This document shows positions 1 to 8,625 of a DNA stretch of 64,000 nucleotides, piece after piece; within the stretch, counting starts at the first letter, position 1; the number at the start of each line of letters is the position of its first letter. The notes beneath the pieces were generated by a model that searched no databases, was not told where the DNA came from, and saw nothing but the letters and a program-made list of their open reading frames with translations. The DNA is taken from the NCBI RefSeq assembly GCF_030055435.1, contig NZ_JASFYG010000002.1, forward strand, positions 83,224-147,223, in the 5' to 3' direction. This DNA is from Methanothermobacter sp. (lineage in GTDB: Archaea > Methanobacteriota > Methanobacteria > Methanobacteriales > Methanothermobacteraceae). A program made the translations under genes and the position numbers.

Positions 1-177
1 TTTATCAGAAATTAAGAAAGTTTTAATACTATTTTACTCAATAATCAGTTTAATATCTCACTTTCATAGAATTGTAATAGTTTATTCACATATTCTGGAG
101 ATCATGATTATTTTTTCAAGGTTTTTCAGTACTTTACCAAACTACTTATGGCATCATGGACATAAAGAGACTCACTC

Positions 178-198
178 CTCAAACTTTATAAATTTGAG
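178..198 (+). promoter_or_regulatory. TATA box inside an inverted repeat, surface protein promoter
   Basis: A TTTATAAAT box near 186-194 lies about 50 bases before the surface-protein start. It is flanked by inverted arms CTCAAA (178-183) and TTTGAG (193-198). A purine-rich ribosome binding site (AGGAGGGGGGATGA, about 227-240) directly precedes the ATG at 241. Function as an operator is inference. Confidence 0.5.
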
Positions 199-240
199 GG
201 GTATGAATAAATATTTTCTCTGAAAAAGGAGGGGGGATGA

Positions 241-2127
241 ATGAATAGGAAATTCAGGGCCTCCCGGTCAACTGGACCGGTAGGTCTTGGGCTGGTGGCA
301 CTTCTTTTAGTGTTAGTCCTAACAGGCACATCCTCTGCGGAAAGCGGAGGTCAGGCCGGGACAACACTCACAGCAAGTGTCACTGCAAACACAAGCTATG
401 TGAAGGAATACACATGGCAGATCCACAAGAACGTCACACCCGACAGCTGGGACATCTTTAAGGGAGACTCAGCCACTTCAGAGTACACAGTAGGTGTTGA
501 GAGGGAAAACCCGACAGAGAGGGCATGGATTGAGGGCAACGTGACTGTACACAATGGTGGGGGTGTTTCTACAGAGAATCTCTCAGTTATACTGGAGCTG
601 AGGGATGGTATACCACCACCAAATGACCTTATAGGGGTTTATCCACTGGATATATCATCGAATCCTGTTCTTGATCCAGGAGAAACGGGGACATACCCAT
701 ACAGGATTTACCTCACCCCTGAACAGGCACACCCAGGGGGTAACTACAAGGTGACTGCGAATGTTACAATTACAAACCATTCCGGGCGCCTCGGAACACC
801 CTTTGGACCGGGACCATCAGCAACGGCAACACTCCCTGCATCACCGGTGACGCTGAATGAGTGCATACATGTTGATGACACAAGTGGAGAGTCATGGCTC
901 TTTAACGACTCCGGATCAGTTACATACACCAGGCGGTTCACCGGGGCCGGAACCTACAACAACACGGCCACGATAAGGGAAACCGGTCAGAGTGCCAGTG
1001 CATCTGTCCAAGTTAACGTATATGAGCTGATGGTCTCCAAGAATGCCACAACGTCCTACACCAGGACCTACAAATGGAACATCAGCAAGGAGGCCGACTT
1101 AACAGAGGTTACAGTGAACATGGGGGACACGGTAACGGTGAACTACACGGTGAACATTTCAGCTGATACCGGAACAGACAGTGACTGGATGGTGGGAGGC
1201 ACCATCACAGTGTTCAACCCTGCACCCATTGCCGCTGTAATAAGCTCCGTCTCTGATACCGTATCACCAGGAGTTTCGATGAATTTAACCGGCGCAGCGT
1301 TCCCATGTGTACTTGAACCAGGCGGTACACTTGTCCTCAACTACATGGGAAGTCTGCCTGATGGTTCTTCAAGGGTTAACACTGCAACGGTGGTTCAGCA
1401 GAACCATGACCACTACCTGGACAGTTCAGATACGGCTGGATCTACAGAGTACACCGCAATGGCTGATGTGAAATTCGGTAAACCTTCAGAACTTGTTGAT
1501 GAATCTGTAACTGTATCCGACGACAGATGGGGCTACCTGGGAGTCATCAATGTGGGCAGTGACATAATGCCCGGAGAAACCTACACATTCAACTATTCTG
1601 TGGTCTATGGACCCTACAATGCACCTGGACTTTACACAGAGGTTAATGAGGCATCATTTGTAACATGTGATACCAGCACGGGGGGATCAGACTCATGGCT
1701 GGTTGATGTATATGTGAGGAGCCCTTACGGTACACTGACAATAGGCTACTGGAAGACACACGCCGGTTTCAATGGAAACAACCAGGATGCTGTAACACCA
1801 CTCCTTGGCACGGGTTTATGGCTTGGAACTGCCGGTGGAGATAGGAGTGTACTTGTCACCACCCCTGAACAGGCTGTGAGAATCCTAAGCTTCAATGGCT
1901 CAGCATCCAATGGAATAAACAAGCTATATGCACAGCTACTTGCAGCAAAACTGAATATACTCAACGGAGCCTATGCTTCCCCACAGGTTCTCAGCGTGAT
2001 TGCCCAGGTAGATGCTTTCCTAGCAACCCATGATGCGTCCAGCTGGAGCAGTCTCAGCAAAAAGGATCAGCAGAAGGTCCTTCAGTGGATGAGTATGCTG
2101 GATAAATACAACAATGGAATGCTCTAG
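241..2127 (+). CDS. Secreted cell-surface glycoprotein-like protein
   Basis: The 628-residue protein begins with a signal peptide (basic residues, then a Leu/Val-rich core at about 14-30, ending near SSA-E). The body is Thr/Ser/Asn rich with many N-x-S/T sequons, as expected of an exported archaeal glycoprotein. A beta-rich domain appears to occur twice, marked by YTWQIHK (about 57) and YKWNISK (about 278). The last 125 residues are different: a GYWKTHAGF motif (about 502) opens a region with tryptophans and predicted helices. There is no C-terminal membrane anchor. The start has a very strong ribosome binding site. The gene stands alone before a T-rich stretch at about 2139. It probably belongs to the cell envelope; the exact role is unknown. 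Confidence 0.8.
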   Translation: MNRKFRASRSTGPVGLGLVALLLVLVLTGTSSAESGGQAGTTLTASVTANTSYVKEYTWQIHKNVTPDSWDIFKGDSATSEYTVGVERENPTERAWIEGNVTVHNGGGVSTENLSVILELRDGIPPPNDLIGVYPLDISSNPVLDPGETGTYPYRIYLTPEQAHPGGNYKVTANVTITNHSGRLGTPFGPGPSATATLPASPVTLNECIHVDDTSGESWLFNDSGSVTYTRRFTGAGTYNNTATIRETGQSASASVQVNVYELMVSKNATTSYTRTYKWNISKEADLTEVTVNMGDTVTVNYTVNISADTGTDSDWMVGGTITVFNPAPIAAVISSVSDTVSPGVSMNLTGAAFPCVLEPGGTLVLNYMGSLPDGSSRVNTATVVQQNHDHYLDSSDTAGSTEYTAMADVKFGKPSELVDESVTVSDDRWGYLGVINVGSDIMPGETYTFNYSVVYGPYNAPGLYTEVNEASFVTCDTSTGGSDSWLVDVYVRSPYGTLTIGYWKTHAGFNGNNQDAVTPLLGTGLWLGTAGGDRSVLVTTPEQAVRILSFNGSASNGINKLYAQLLAAKLNILNGAYASPQVLSVIAQVDAFLATHDASSWSSLSKKDQQKVLQWMSMLDKYNNGML

Positions 2128-2184
2128 GCATTCCATAAAACTTTTTTTAGAGTTTAGCATAATTCTAGGATTTCATAAAAATTT

Positions 2185-3129
2185 TTAGACCTTCTCTTTA
2201 AACCAGAGTACATTTTTTGCGGCTGCTGAGACCTCACTGAACCTGCTGTTAAGGAACTCCACCTTATGGATTGAGATCCTTATGACGTTCATATCCACGG
2301 GGAGATTCCTCATGGCCTCAGTATCTAGGCCCCTTAGATTATAGATCCTTTCTGATTCCTCTTCATCCAGTATCTCCACGGCACCGGTTATCTGCATCCC
2401 AGCCAGGTTACTCATGGATGTGTAGTCCTCGTAAACTGCAACAGAGGCGTTACCGTTCTCAAGGATACCGGCGAATTTCTCCCCACCCTCACTGATCACG
2501 TATATGGACTCACCGTCATACACGTATTCAAGGGGTGTTGCCCTTGGGCGGCTGTCATGGCAGGTTGCAAGGACACATGTGTTATGGGACCTCAGAAACT
2601 CATCAATGGATTCACGGAGTTCATTCTCATCAATGTCAGTCATAAGCGAGTCCCTGATCTCTTTAAGTTCAAGGGCAACCTCAATCACCTCTGAGATATC
2701 AAAGAGGTCATAATCCTTAATTTCAATTCCAGCAACCTCTGAGAATCTCCTGAGATCCTCAAGATCCCCATCAGAGAGTCTTTCAAGGATCATGCGCCCA
2801 CCAAGTGTGGCTGAATGGACAGCACCCCCAAGAAGTTTTTCAGCCTCACTGAGGGCCCTTCTACCATCATCCGGACTCAGGGAAACCGAGAAGATCGCCA
2901 CGGGTTTATCACGAAGCCAGGGATTTTTCTTTATAAAATCGGTTATCCTGTCGTGTAAACGGCCCCTGTAAACCCCTGAACCGATAACGAAGAAGTCAAA
3001 TTCCCTGCCGTCTTCCGGAAACTCGCCTGTGGTGCAGCACCTTGAGGGCCCGAGTATTCTCCCGATGGCTGATGCAGCCTCCTCTGTGGAGCCGTAGGTG
3101 CTCTCATAGATTATGAGTGTCCTGAACAT
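2185..3129 (-). CDS. Flavodoxin / pyridoxamine-phosphate-oxidase-like fusion flavoprotein
   Basis: Residues 1-150 are flavodoxin-like: a beta strand leading to the phosphate-binding loop ESTYGSTEE and later the GSGVYRGRLHD segment, typical of HemG/flavodoxin-type FMN domains. Residues 170-314 resemble the split-barrel PNPOx/FMN-binding fold (TCVLATCHDSRPRATPLEYVYDGESIY). The protein may therefore carry two FMN sites, suggesting electron transfer or flavin reduction; the substrate is unknown. The start has the ribosome binding site GAAGGTGAAGGT. It is the last gene of the minus-strand unit led by the PadR regulator, 35 bases after the beta-propeller gene. Confidence 0.75.
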   Translation of the reverse strand: MFRTLIIYESTYGSTEEAASAIGRILGPSRCCTTGEFPEDGREFDFFVIGSGVYRGRLHDRITDFIKKNPWLRDKPVAIFSVSLSPDDGRRALSEAEKLLGGAVHSATLGGRMILERLSDGDLEDLRRFSEVAGIEIKDYDLFDISEVIEVALELKEIRDSLMTDIDENELRESIDEFLRSHNTCVLATCHDSRPRATPLEYVYDGESIYVISEGGEKFAGILENGNASVAVYEDYTSMSNLAGMQITGAVEILDEEESERIYNLRGLDTEAMRNLPVDMNVIRISIHKVEFLNSRFSEVSAAAKNVLWFKEKV

Positions 3130-3164
3130 ACCTTCACCTTCAGCTTTTTAAATAAAATAAGGGT

Positions 3165-4373
3165 TTATTTCCTCACAACCCTTCTTATCACAGCACCAGC
3201 CCCTATGATGGCTATTATTATCACCACCACATAGTATGCGAATGGTGAGGTGGGACCCTCCTTCTTCTTGGAGTCAAGGGCGTAGATGTAGCCGTTTTCG
3301 GTTGCAAAGTAGATGGTCTTGCCGTAGACTACGGGCGATGAACTTGCCGGTGAGCTGAAAAGATAGTAACCCGGTGAGTAGCTCCACTCCTCCTTCCCTG
3401 TGTACTTGTTGAGGATGTAGAGTGTCCCGTCATCTGAGCCCACAGCCACCATGTTCTCGAAGAGGGCTGGCGTTGATCTCACGGCCCCACCTGTTTTGAA
3501 TGACCATTTCAGGGTACCCGTCCTTGTGTCAAGTGAAGTCACGTTGCCATCATCGCATCCAGCAAAGAGGCTGTTCTCCTCTGTGTCAATGGCGGGTGTT
3601 GACCTGACCCTCTCACCTAGGCTGTACCTCCAGACCGTGCTTCCATCGGACTCTGATAGGGCATAAATGTTCCCGTCATCTGACCCCACGTAGATGGTTC
3701 CGTTCCAGAAGGCCGGTGATGAAATGACCTGGTCACCGGTTGTGTAGCTCCACTTCTCCTTCCCGTCGGACTCTGATAGGGCATAGACATTACCGTTGCA
3801 TGATCCAAAGTAGACGGTTCCGTTCACCACAAGTGGTGATGATTTAACAGCCTCCCCGGCATAGAACTCCCACTTTTTTGAGCCATCATCTGCGTCAACT
3901 GCGTAGAGCCTGCAGTCATCTGACCCCACATATACGGTGCCTCCGCTAACTGCAGGGGATGACTCTATCCTGTTTCCTGTTTTAAATTTCCATTGGAGGT
4001 CACCGGTGTCTGTGTCTATGGCGTAGAGGTATCCGTCTCCTGAACCCACATAAAGGGTGCCGTTGACCACCGCAGGGGATGATACAACCGCACCGCCTGT
4101 CCGGTAGCTCCAGACAACTGAACCGGTCTCGAGGTTCACCGCATAAACCTTTCCGTCGACTGAGCCGATGTAGGCAACTTTGTTGAATATTGCGGGTGAT
4201 GACTTTATCCCACCTATGGAGATATACCATGTCCTTGCTGAGAAGTCACTTGGCTCCTCAGAGAAACCTGTGCGCTGCTGGTCCCCATGGAAGAGGGGCC
4301 AGTCTGCAGCTGATACAGGACTTAAAACCATCCCAATGATTATAAGTGCCGCAATTAAACCTTTTCTCATCAT
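3165..4373 (-). CDS. Membrane-anchored PQQ-type beta-propeller protein
   Basis: The 402-residue protein has a signal peptide (about 1-22, ending SAADW), then repeated units of about 40 residues of the form SSPAVxNGTxYVGSxDGxxYAxDxxTGxxxWxYxTG, as in PQQ-like/BamB-type propellers; I count roughly eight. A C-terminal helix (YYVVVIIIAIIGAGAVI) followed by RRVVRK anchors it, so the propeller faces outside. Binding of real PQQ is not shown; archaeal members are usually thought to be scaffolds. It lies 26 bases after the ABC permease in the same transcription unit, which suggests a link with the transporter. The start follows AGGTGGT. Confidence 0.85.
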   Translation of the reverse strand: MMRKGLIAALIIIGMVLSPVSAADWPLFHGDQQRTGFSEEPSDFSARTWYISIGGIKSSPAIFNKVAYIGSVDGKVYAVNLETGSVVWSYRTGGAVVSSPAVVNGTLYVGSGDGYLYAIDTDTGDLQWKFKTGNRIESSPAVSGGTVYVGSDDCRLYAVDADDGSKKWEFYAGEAVKSSPLVVNGTVYFGSCNGNVYALSESDGKEKWSYTTGDQVISSPAFWNGTIYVGSDDGNIYALSESDGSTVWRYSLGERVRSTPAIDTEENSLFAGCDDGNVTSLDTRTGTLKWSFKTGGAVRSTPALFENMVAVGSDDGTLYILNKYTGKEEWSYSPGYYLFSSPASSSPVVYGKTIYFATENGYIYALDSKKKEGPTSPFAYYVVVIIIAIIGAGAVIRRVVRK

Positions 4374-4399
4374 ATTACCACCTGAAATTTAGTATTAAC

Positions 4400-5557
4400 C
4401 TAAATGTCCCTGTTAAACCTGGTAACCCCCATTGCAAAGAACAGGAGTGTGAATCCCACAAGCACGGCCAGGTCAAGCCAGATGTCCCCGACACCCGCAC
4501 CCTTCAGCATCACTGACCTCAGAGCGTCGTTGGCATAGGTGAGGGGCACCAAGTAGGCCAGCTTCTGGAACACCCATGGCATGGTCTCGATGGGGTAGAA
4601 GACCCCTGATACAAACATCATGGGCATTGCAAAGGGCATAACCATCTGCATATAGTCCTCCTGGGTCCCCACCCTCGCTGATATCATTATTCCGAATCCC
4701 ACAAAGCACAGTGCTGTGAGTACAAGTAGAAGGACTGTAAGGAGCATGCCGCCGTTGATCTTTATTCCAAAGAGCATTATGGCCACACAGAGTAGTAAAA
4801 ATGCTCTTCCACTTTCTATAACCAGTTTTGAGATTATTTTACCCCCAACAACTGTTGAAACGCTTGTAGGGGTCATGAAGAGACGTGCGAGTTCTCCCCT
4901 CTCCCTTTCACCTGCAATTGACTGTCCCATACCGAACATGCAGGAGAACATTATGGTCATTGCAAGTACCGCGGGCACCAGGAAATCCATGTACTTGACG
5001 TCCCCGTAGATCCTGTCAACCTGGAAGTTTATCGTGTTTACGATGCTCTGAAAGCCCGTTTCCATGGGGGTTGAATTCTGGTTCTGAATATTCACAGAGG
5101 GGCTCTGCATCTTCTGAACCGCAATTTCACCTGAAAGCCTGCTGAAAAGCGCCTGGGTTGCAGGTACCAGGGCCTGACTTGCCAGCTGGTCAGATGAGTC
5201 AAGGTACATGACCACTGTTGGCTCGTCTGTGAGGTTGTCATAGTTTGGGGGCAGTATTATTGCCGCCTTGACCTCCCCTGCATCCACCATGTCCCTTGCG
5301 GTTTCAGGGTCCTTCATGATATCCTTAATATCGTAGAGGCTCATGTTCCTCATTTCAGCGACGGTCTGGTCTGTGAGGGGCCCGCTGCTCTGTTCAACTA
5401 TAACCACCGGTATGTTTTCCAGTGTACCGCCCATACCGTAACCGAAGAGGGTTATCATGAGTATTGGGAACAGTATGATTGATATGAGGCGGGGTTTGTG
5501 CCTCCAGAGGACTATGAGGTCCTTCTTGAGCATCCACATTATCTTCTTCATTTCCAT
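4400..5557 (-). CDS. ABC-2 type transporter permease
   Basis: The 385-residue protein has one N-terminal membrane helix (LISIILFPILMITLFGYGMGG), an external domain of about 150 residues, then five to six C-terminal helices. This is the layout of ABC-2/YhgE-YbhR-type permeases. The segment IAGERERGELARLFMTPTS is the usual cytoplasmic coupling loop, and the GVFYPIETMP stretch is also typical. It starts after a strong GGAGGTAACC site, five bases downstream of the ATPase gene, with which it must form the exporter. The substrate (drug, lipid or peptide) cannot be read from sequence. Confidence 0.9.
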   Translation of the reverse strand: MEMKKIMWMLKKDLIVLWRHKPRLISIILFPILMITLFGYGMGGTLENIPVVIVEQSSGPLTDQTVAEMRNMSLYDIKDIMKDPETARDMVDAGEVKAAIILPPNYDNLTDEPTVVMYLDSSDQLASQALVPATQALFSRLSGEIAVQKMQSPSVNIQNQNSTPMETGFQSIVNTINFQVDRIYGDVKYMDFLVPAVLAMTIMFSCMFGMGQSIAGERERGELARLFMTPTSVSTVVGGKIISKLVIESGRAFLLLCVAIMLFGIKINGGMLLTVLLLVLTALCFVGFGIMISARVGTQEDYMQMVMPFAMPMMFVSGVFYPIETMPWVFQKLAYLVPLTYANDALRSVMLKGAGVGDIWLDLAVLVGFTLLFFAMGVTRFNRDI

Positions 5558-5562
5558 AACGG

Positions 5563-6612
5563 TTACCTCCCTGTAACCTTCATAAAGACATCCTCAAGTG
5601 AGGGGTCCCTAGTTGAAATTGAGCTTATCCTGGCATTGTTCCTTATAACTGCCCCGAGGACATCATTTATGGCAGTGTCACACCTCTCATCCAGTTCAAG
5701 TATTATCCTGCCGGTGTGGTGCCTTTTAACCTCCAGTGTAACCGGCAGGGATTCAAGTTCAGCTATGAGTTCATCACTGAGGTCGGTGATCAGCATGCTG
5801 AGCTCCTTACCGGCGCAGGTCCCGGCTTTTTTCATTTCCTCAATGACCCTTTTTTCGGATTCAGGGGTCTCCTCCTGTATCCTGTCAAGTATGGTACCAG
5901 TCTCCCGTGCCCTTAGGGATTCCTCTTCCCTTATAACGGTGTCCTTGAGGTCCTGGGGTGTGTCAAAGGCTGCAAGCAGCCCCTGATTTATTATACCCAC
6001 GTAGTCACAGAGGAGTTCAACCTCGTACATGTCATGGGAGCAGAGTATGATAGTGTGGCCGCTGCTGTTCAGTTCCTCAATGAGGTCCCACAGCACCCTC
6101 TTTGTTGTCGGGTCCAGTCCTATGGTTGGTTCGTCGAGGAAGAGTATGTCTGGCTGGTGTATCAGGCTTGCAACCAGTGAAACCTTCTGCTGCTGTCCCC
6201 CTGACATCTGTCCAACGGGTTTATCTGCCGCGTACTTTATGTCAACCAGCTCCATGAGTTCATCGATCCTTGTTTCCTTGAGGTCCTCTGGCATCCCGTA
6301 GAAGTCTGCGCACAGTTCCACGTTCTCCCTTGCTGTGAGGTCCTCGTAGAGGCTGACCTTCTGGGGGACCATACCTATATGCTGTCTCACCTCGTCGGGG
6401 TTCTCCAGTATATCGTATCCGGCGACACGGGCCGTGCCTGAGGTGGGGGGTATGAGACAGGTGAGCATCTTTATTGTTGTGGTCTTACCTGCCCCGTTGG
6501 GTCCCAGGAACCCGAAGATGGAGTTCTTCTCTATCTTCATGTTGAGGCTGTCAACTGCTTTGAAGTCCCCGTAGACCTTTGTGAGGTCGTAGGTCTCTAT
6601 GGCGTATTTCAT
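5563..6612 (-). CDS. ABC transporter ATP-binding protein
   Basis: The 349-residue ATPase has Walker A GPNGAGKTT (about 38-46), Q-loop, signature MSGGQQQKV, Walker B ILFLDEPTIGLD and switch His (CSHD), all intact. A C-terminal extension of about 100 residues beyond the NBD core is common in ABC-2 drug/lipid export ATPases (DrrA/CcmA-like). Its ATG overlaps the stop codon of the PadR gene by four bases, so translation is probably coupled. It energises the permease encoded next. Confidence 0.92.
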   Translation of the reverse strand: MKYAIETYDLTKVYGDFKAVDSLNMKIEKNSIFGFLGPNGAGKTTTIKMLTCLIPPTSGTARVAGYDILENPDEVRQHIGMVPQKVSLYEDLTARENVELCADFYGMPEDLKETRIDELMELVDIKYAADKPVGQMSGGQQQKVSLVASLIHQPDILFLDEPTIGLDPTTKRVLWDLIEELNSSGHTIILCSHDMYEVELLCDYVGIINQGLLAAFDTPQDLKDTVIREEESLRARETGTILDRIQEETPESEKRVIEEMKKAGTCAGKELSMLITDLSDELIAELESLPVTLEVKRHHTGRIILELDERCDTAINDVLGAVIRNNARISSISTRDPSLEDVFMKVTGR

Positions 6613-7031
6613 TCTTCCTCCTCCCTCTCACATGGGAACATGTCGTTCCAGAACTCCTCCCATATCCTTGAGATGTGGTTTTTCATTATATCACGGATTC
6701 TCTCTATTGTTTCATTGCCCAGTGGGGTTATCTCGTAGTACTTGACCCTCTTCTCCCCGTGCATCTCCCATGAACCCCTTATGAGCCCCTTCTTCTCCAG
6801 GTCGTGGAGTACTGGGTAGATGACGCTTGGACCTGGCGGTTTGATCTCCTGGCAGTGCATCCCCTTGATTGAATAGAACTTCTCAAGTCGTCGCATTATC
6901 TCGTATCCATGGATCTTTTCCCTGCTTATCATCCAGAGGATCATTGTTTTTCCGAATCCCCTCATGAAACTCTTTATTATTTTCTCGTCAAACTGTCCCC
7001 CCTCTCCAGGGGAGCCATTTTCTGCACACAT
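6609..7031 (-). CDS. PadR-family transcriptional regulator
   Basis: The winged-helix core is clear: ILWMISREKIHGYEIMRRLEKF, then PSVIYPVLHDLEKKGLIRGSWE and KYYEITPLGNE, typical of PadR/PhaR-type repressors. The open frame extends to 7076, but I start at ATG 7031. It has a GGAG site just upstream, and the TATA box at about 7078-7088 leaves no room for a start at 7076. It overlaps the ABC ATPase by four bases. PadR proteins often control adjacent exporters, and the twin palindrome at 7050-7075 is the natural operator, implying autoregulation of the whole unit. Confidence 0.88.
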   Translation of the reverse strand: MCAENGSPGEGGQFDEKIIKSFMRGFGKTMILWMISREKIHGYEIMRRLEKFYSIKGMHCQEIKPPGPSVIYPVLHDLEKKGLIRGSWEMHGEKRVKYYEITPLGNETIERIRDIMKNHISRIWEEFWNDMFPCEREEEE

Positions 7032-7049
7032 CAGGACATCTCCAGAAAG

Positions 7050-7075
7050 TGATATATCAATTTTCTGATATATCA
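7050..7075 (-). promoter_or_regulatory. Twin palindromic operator of the padR-ABC operon
   Basis: The self-complementary 10-mer TGATATATCA occurs twice, at 7050-7059 and 7066-7075, with a 6-base gap (16-base period). On the minus strand the TATA-like AGTATATATAAAAC lies just upstream (about 7077-7090), so the palindromes cover the expected transcription start. Assignment to PadR is inference from position. Confidence 0.7.
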
Positions 7076-7103
7076 TGTTTTATATATACTTTTTGGTGGT
7101 AAG

Positions 7104-7300
7104 ATGAAGGTAAAGTTGAGTTAGCACTGAAACAGCTGATCACCACACACTATCAGGTGAAGAGGAATGCCCTTCACATCCAGCCAATGTTCAGGTTCAC
7201 TGTAGACGCCTTAACACCGCAGGACCCTGCAGATCCAGGCACCTATAAGTATCTTTCATTTTCAGAGGGAATGGAAACACTCATAAGGCCGGCTGAATAG
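7104..7300 (+). pseudogene. Frameshifted small gene divergent from padR
   Basis: A forward TATA (TTTTATATATAC, about 7078-7089) and GGTGGT site precede ATG 7104, but that frame stops after six codons (MKVKLS). A second frame is open to TAG 7300 and reads LALKQLITTHYQVKRNALHI, followed by PMFRFTVDALTPQDPADPG and YKYLSFSEGMETLIRPAE. One lost base near 7120 would give a 65-residue protein. I do not recognise the family. It could be a decaying gene or an unrelated open stretch; the promoter and ribosome site favour a former gene. Confidence 0.45.
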
Positions 7301-7319
7301 AAAACCAACCGGGATCTAT

Positions 7320-8066
7320 ATGAGGCTCGGATTTTCAACCCTGGCACTTTTCATGGAACCAATGGAGAACATCCTGGAGAAAGCAGAGGAGGACGGCTTT
7401 CAACTTCTTGAAATACTCTGCGAAGGACCCTACTGGCCCCGGAGGCTCCTTCAAGATGGGGCAGCACTGGAGGTATTTGAATCCTTCGACCTTGAGATAC
7501 TCCTCCACGCCCCCACAATAGACCTGAACCCCGGCAGCATGAACCAGGGCGTAAGGGAGGAGACAGAAAGACAGATGATTGAGACGGTGGAACTCGCATC
7601 AAGGATAGGGGCAACGACCGTAACAACCCACCCGGGTCTTGTGCACAGGAGAGAAGAGAGGATAAGGAACACGGCCCTTAAATTCGCAGCTGAAACACTT
7701 AAAAACTGCGTGGCCCATGCAGAGGATTCATCGGTAAAGTTCTCAGTTGAGAACATGCCTGGCAGGTTCTCATACCTCTGCAACAGCCCCCGTGAGCTTG
7801 CAGAATTTTCAGAGGAATGCGGATCATATGTGACTGTGGATGTGGGCCATGCAAACACCACAGATTTCCTTGAGGATTTCCTCAGGATGGAGAGAATAGC
7901 CCACCACCACCTGAGCGACAACAACGGTGAAAGGGACCAGCACCTCCCCCTGGGGGAGGGTACCGTTGACCTTGAACTCCTCCGGGGGATAAAACGTGGG
8001 GTGATAGAACTGAATAACTATGAGGGAGTCATAAAGAGCAGGATAATCCTGGAATCCTTTTATTGA
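7320..8066 (+). CDS. TIM-barrel sugar phosphate isomerase/epimerase family protein
   Basis: The 248-residue protein fits the AP-endonuclease-2/xylose-isomerase-like TIM barrel. Candidate metal ligands are conserved: HAP (strand 3), THPG, SVENMP (Glu), DVGHA (Asp/His), HHHLSDN and the ERDQHLPLGEGT strand near the C-terminus. The family contains sugar isomerases, epimerases and endonuclease IV; the substrate is unknown. The start ATG at 7320 is the only good one (GFSTLALF is the first strand), with a weak ribosome site. It lies between two decayed genes. Confidence 0.75.
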   Translation: MRLGFSTLALFMEPMENILEKAEEDGFQLLEILCEGPYWPRRLLQDGAALEVFESFDLEILLHAPTIDLNPGSMNQGVREETERQMIETVELASRIGATTVTTHPGLVHRREERIRNTALKFAAETLKNCVAHAEDSSVKFSVENMPGRFSYLCNSPRELAEFSEECGSYVTVDVGHANTTDFLEDFLRMERIAHHHLSDNNGERDQHLPLGEGTVDLELLRGIKRGVIELNNYEGVIKSRIILESFY

Positions 8067-8076
8067 GGCGTGAAGC

Positions 8077-8625
8077 ATGAGGAAGAACAGAATGGAGGGC
8101 CTCGTGGATGAATATTCGTCATTGCAATGACACTCCTTCTCGGCATTAAAGTACCAGAGGGGATCATAACAGAGTCCTCAATGGCTTCATACCTCACACT
8201 CCTCGCCCAGGATCTACATCTACTGCCTCAGCTTCCTCCTCCTCGGGATTTTCTGCGGGTTAACCACATGCAATTTGAAAATCTGAAGGGGGTTGACACG
8301 GTTTTTCCTGCGGATAAACATATTCTGCTGATGTTCGTGGCCATGGTGCCCTATCAACGGAACTCACAGGAGACTATGGAGGACTTGTGACATCCAGTGT
8401 CATATTCCATGTTAATATGCTGATGATAGCCTCCACTATCTGCAAGCTGGTTCTACGACTATAAAAATGGGCTCATGGATCTTGAAAGGGAACAGTACCT
8501 GAGGGCACTTGAGAGGAACCTTCTGATGCCATTTGCAGCAAATCGTGGCGCTCCTGCTAACACCATTCACCCCCGAGTACAGCTCCATTGCCTATACAAT
8601 CATGTTCCTCAAAAGATTCCTCTAG
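8077..8625 (+). pseudogene. Decayed TMEM175 (DUF1211)-type membrane channel gene
   Basis: No frame is open throughout, but joining frames gives a continuous membrane protein. Frame of 8077: RMEGLVD. Then IFVIAMTLLLGIKVPEGIITE (about 8113-8214); YIYCLSFLLLGIF (from 8215); VNHMQFENLKGVDTVF (from about 8254); ILLMFVAMVPY; STELTGDYGGLVTSSVIFH and VNMLMIAS; WFYDYKNGLMDLEREQYLRA; IVALLLTPFTPEYSSIAYT and IMFLKRFL, ending at TAG 8623-8625. The opening R-x3-LVD-x-IFxIAMTLL and the following helices match prokaryotic TMEM175 K+ channel homologues (family signature RxxxFSD). At least six small indels are needed, while neighbours are intact, so this is true decay rather than base-calling error. Confidence 0.8.

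Noticed and set aside
1-177. Coding sequence before the first gene
   Set aside because: AT-rich with stops in all frames; no homology or ribosome site seen.
3165-4373. Quinoprotein dehydrogenase (PQQ enzyme)
   Set aside because: The repeats are propeller units, but no catalytic or PQQ-binding residues can be identified; scaffold-type is safer.
7320-8066. Endonuclease IV DNA-repair enzyme
   Set aside because: Only the general TIM-barrel metal motifs fit; length and the motif set are closer to sugar isomerase-type relatives.
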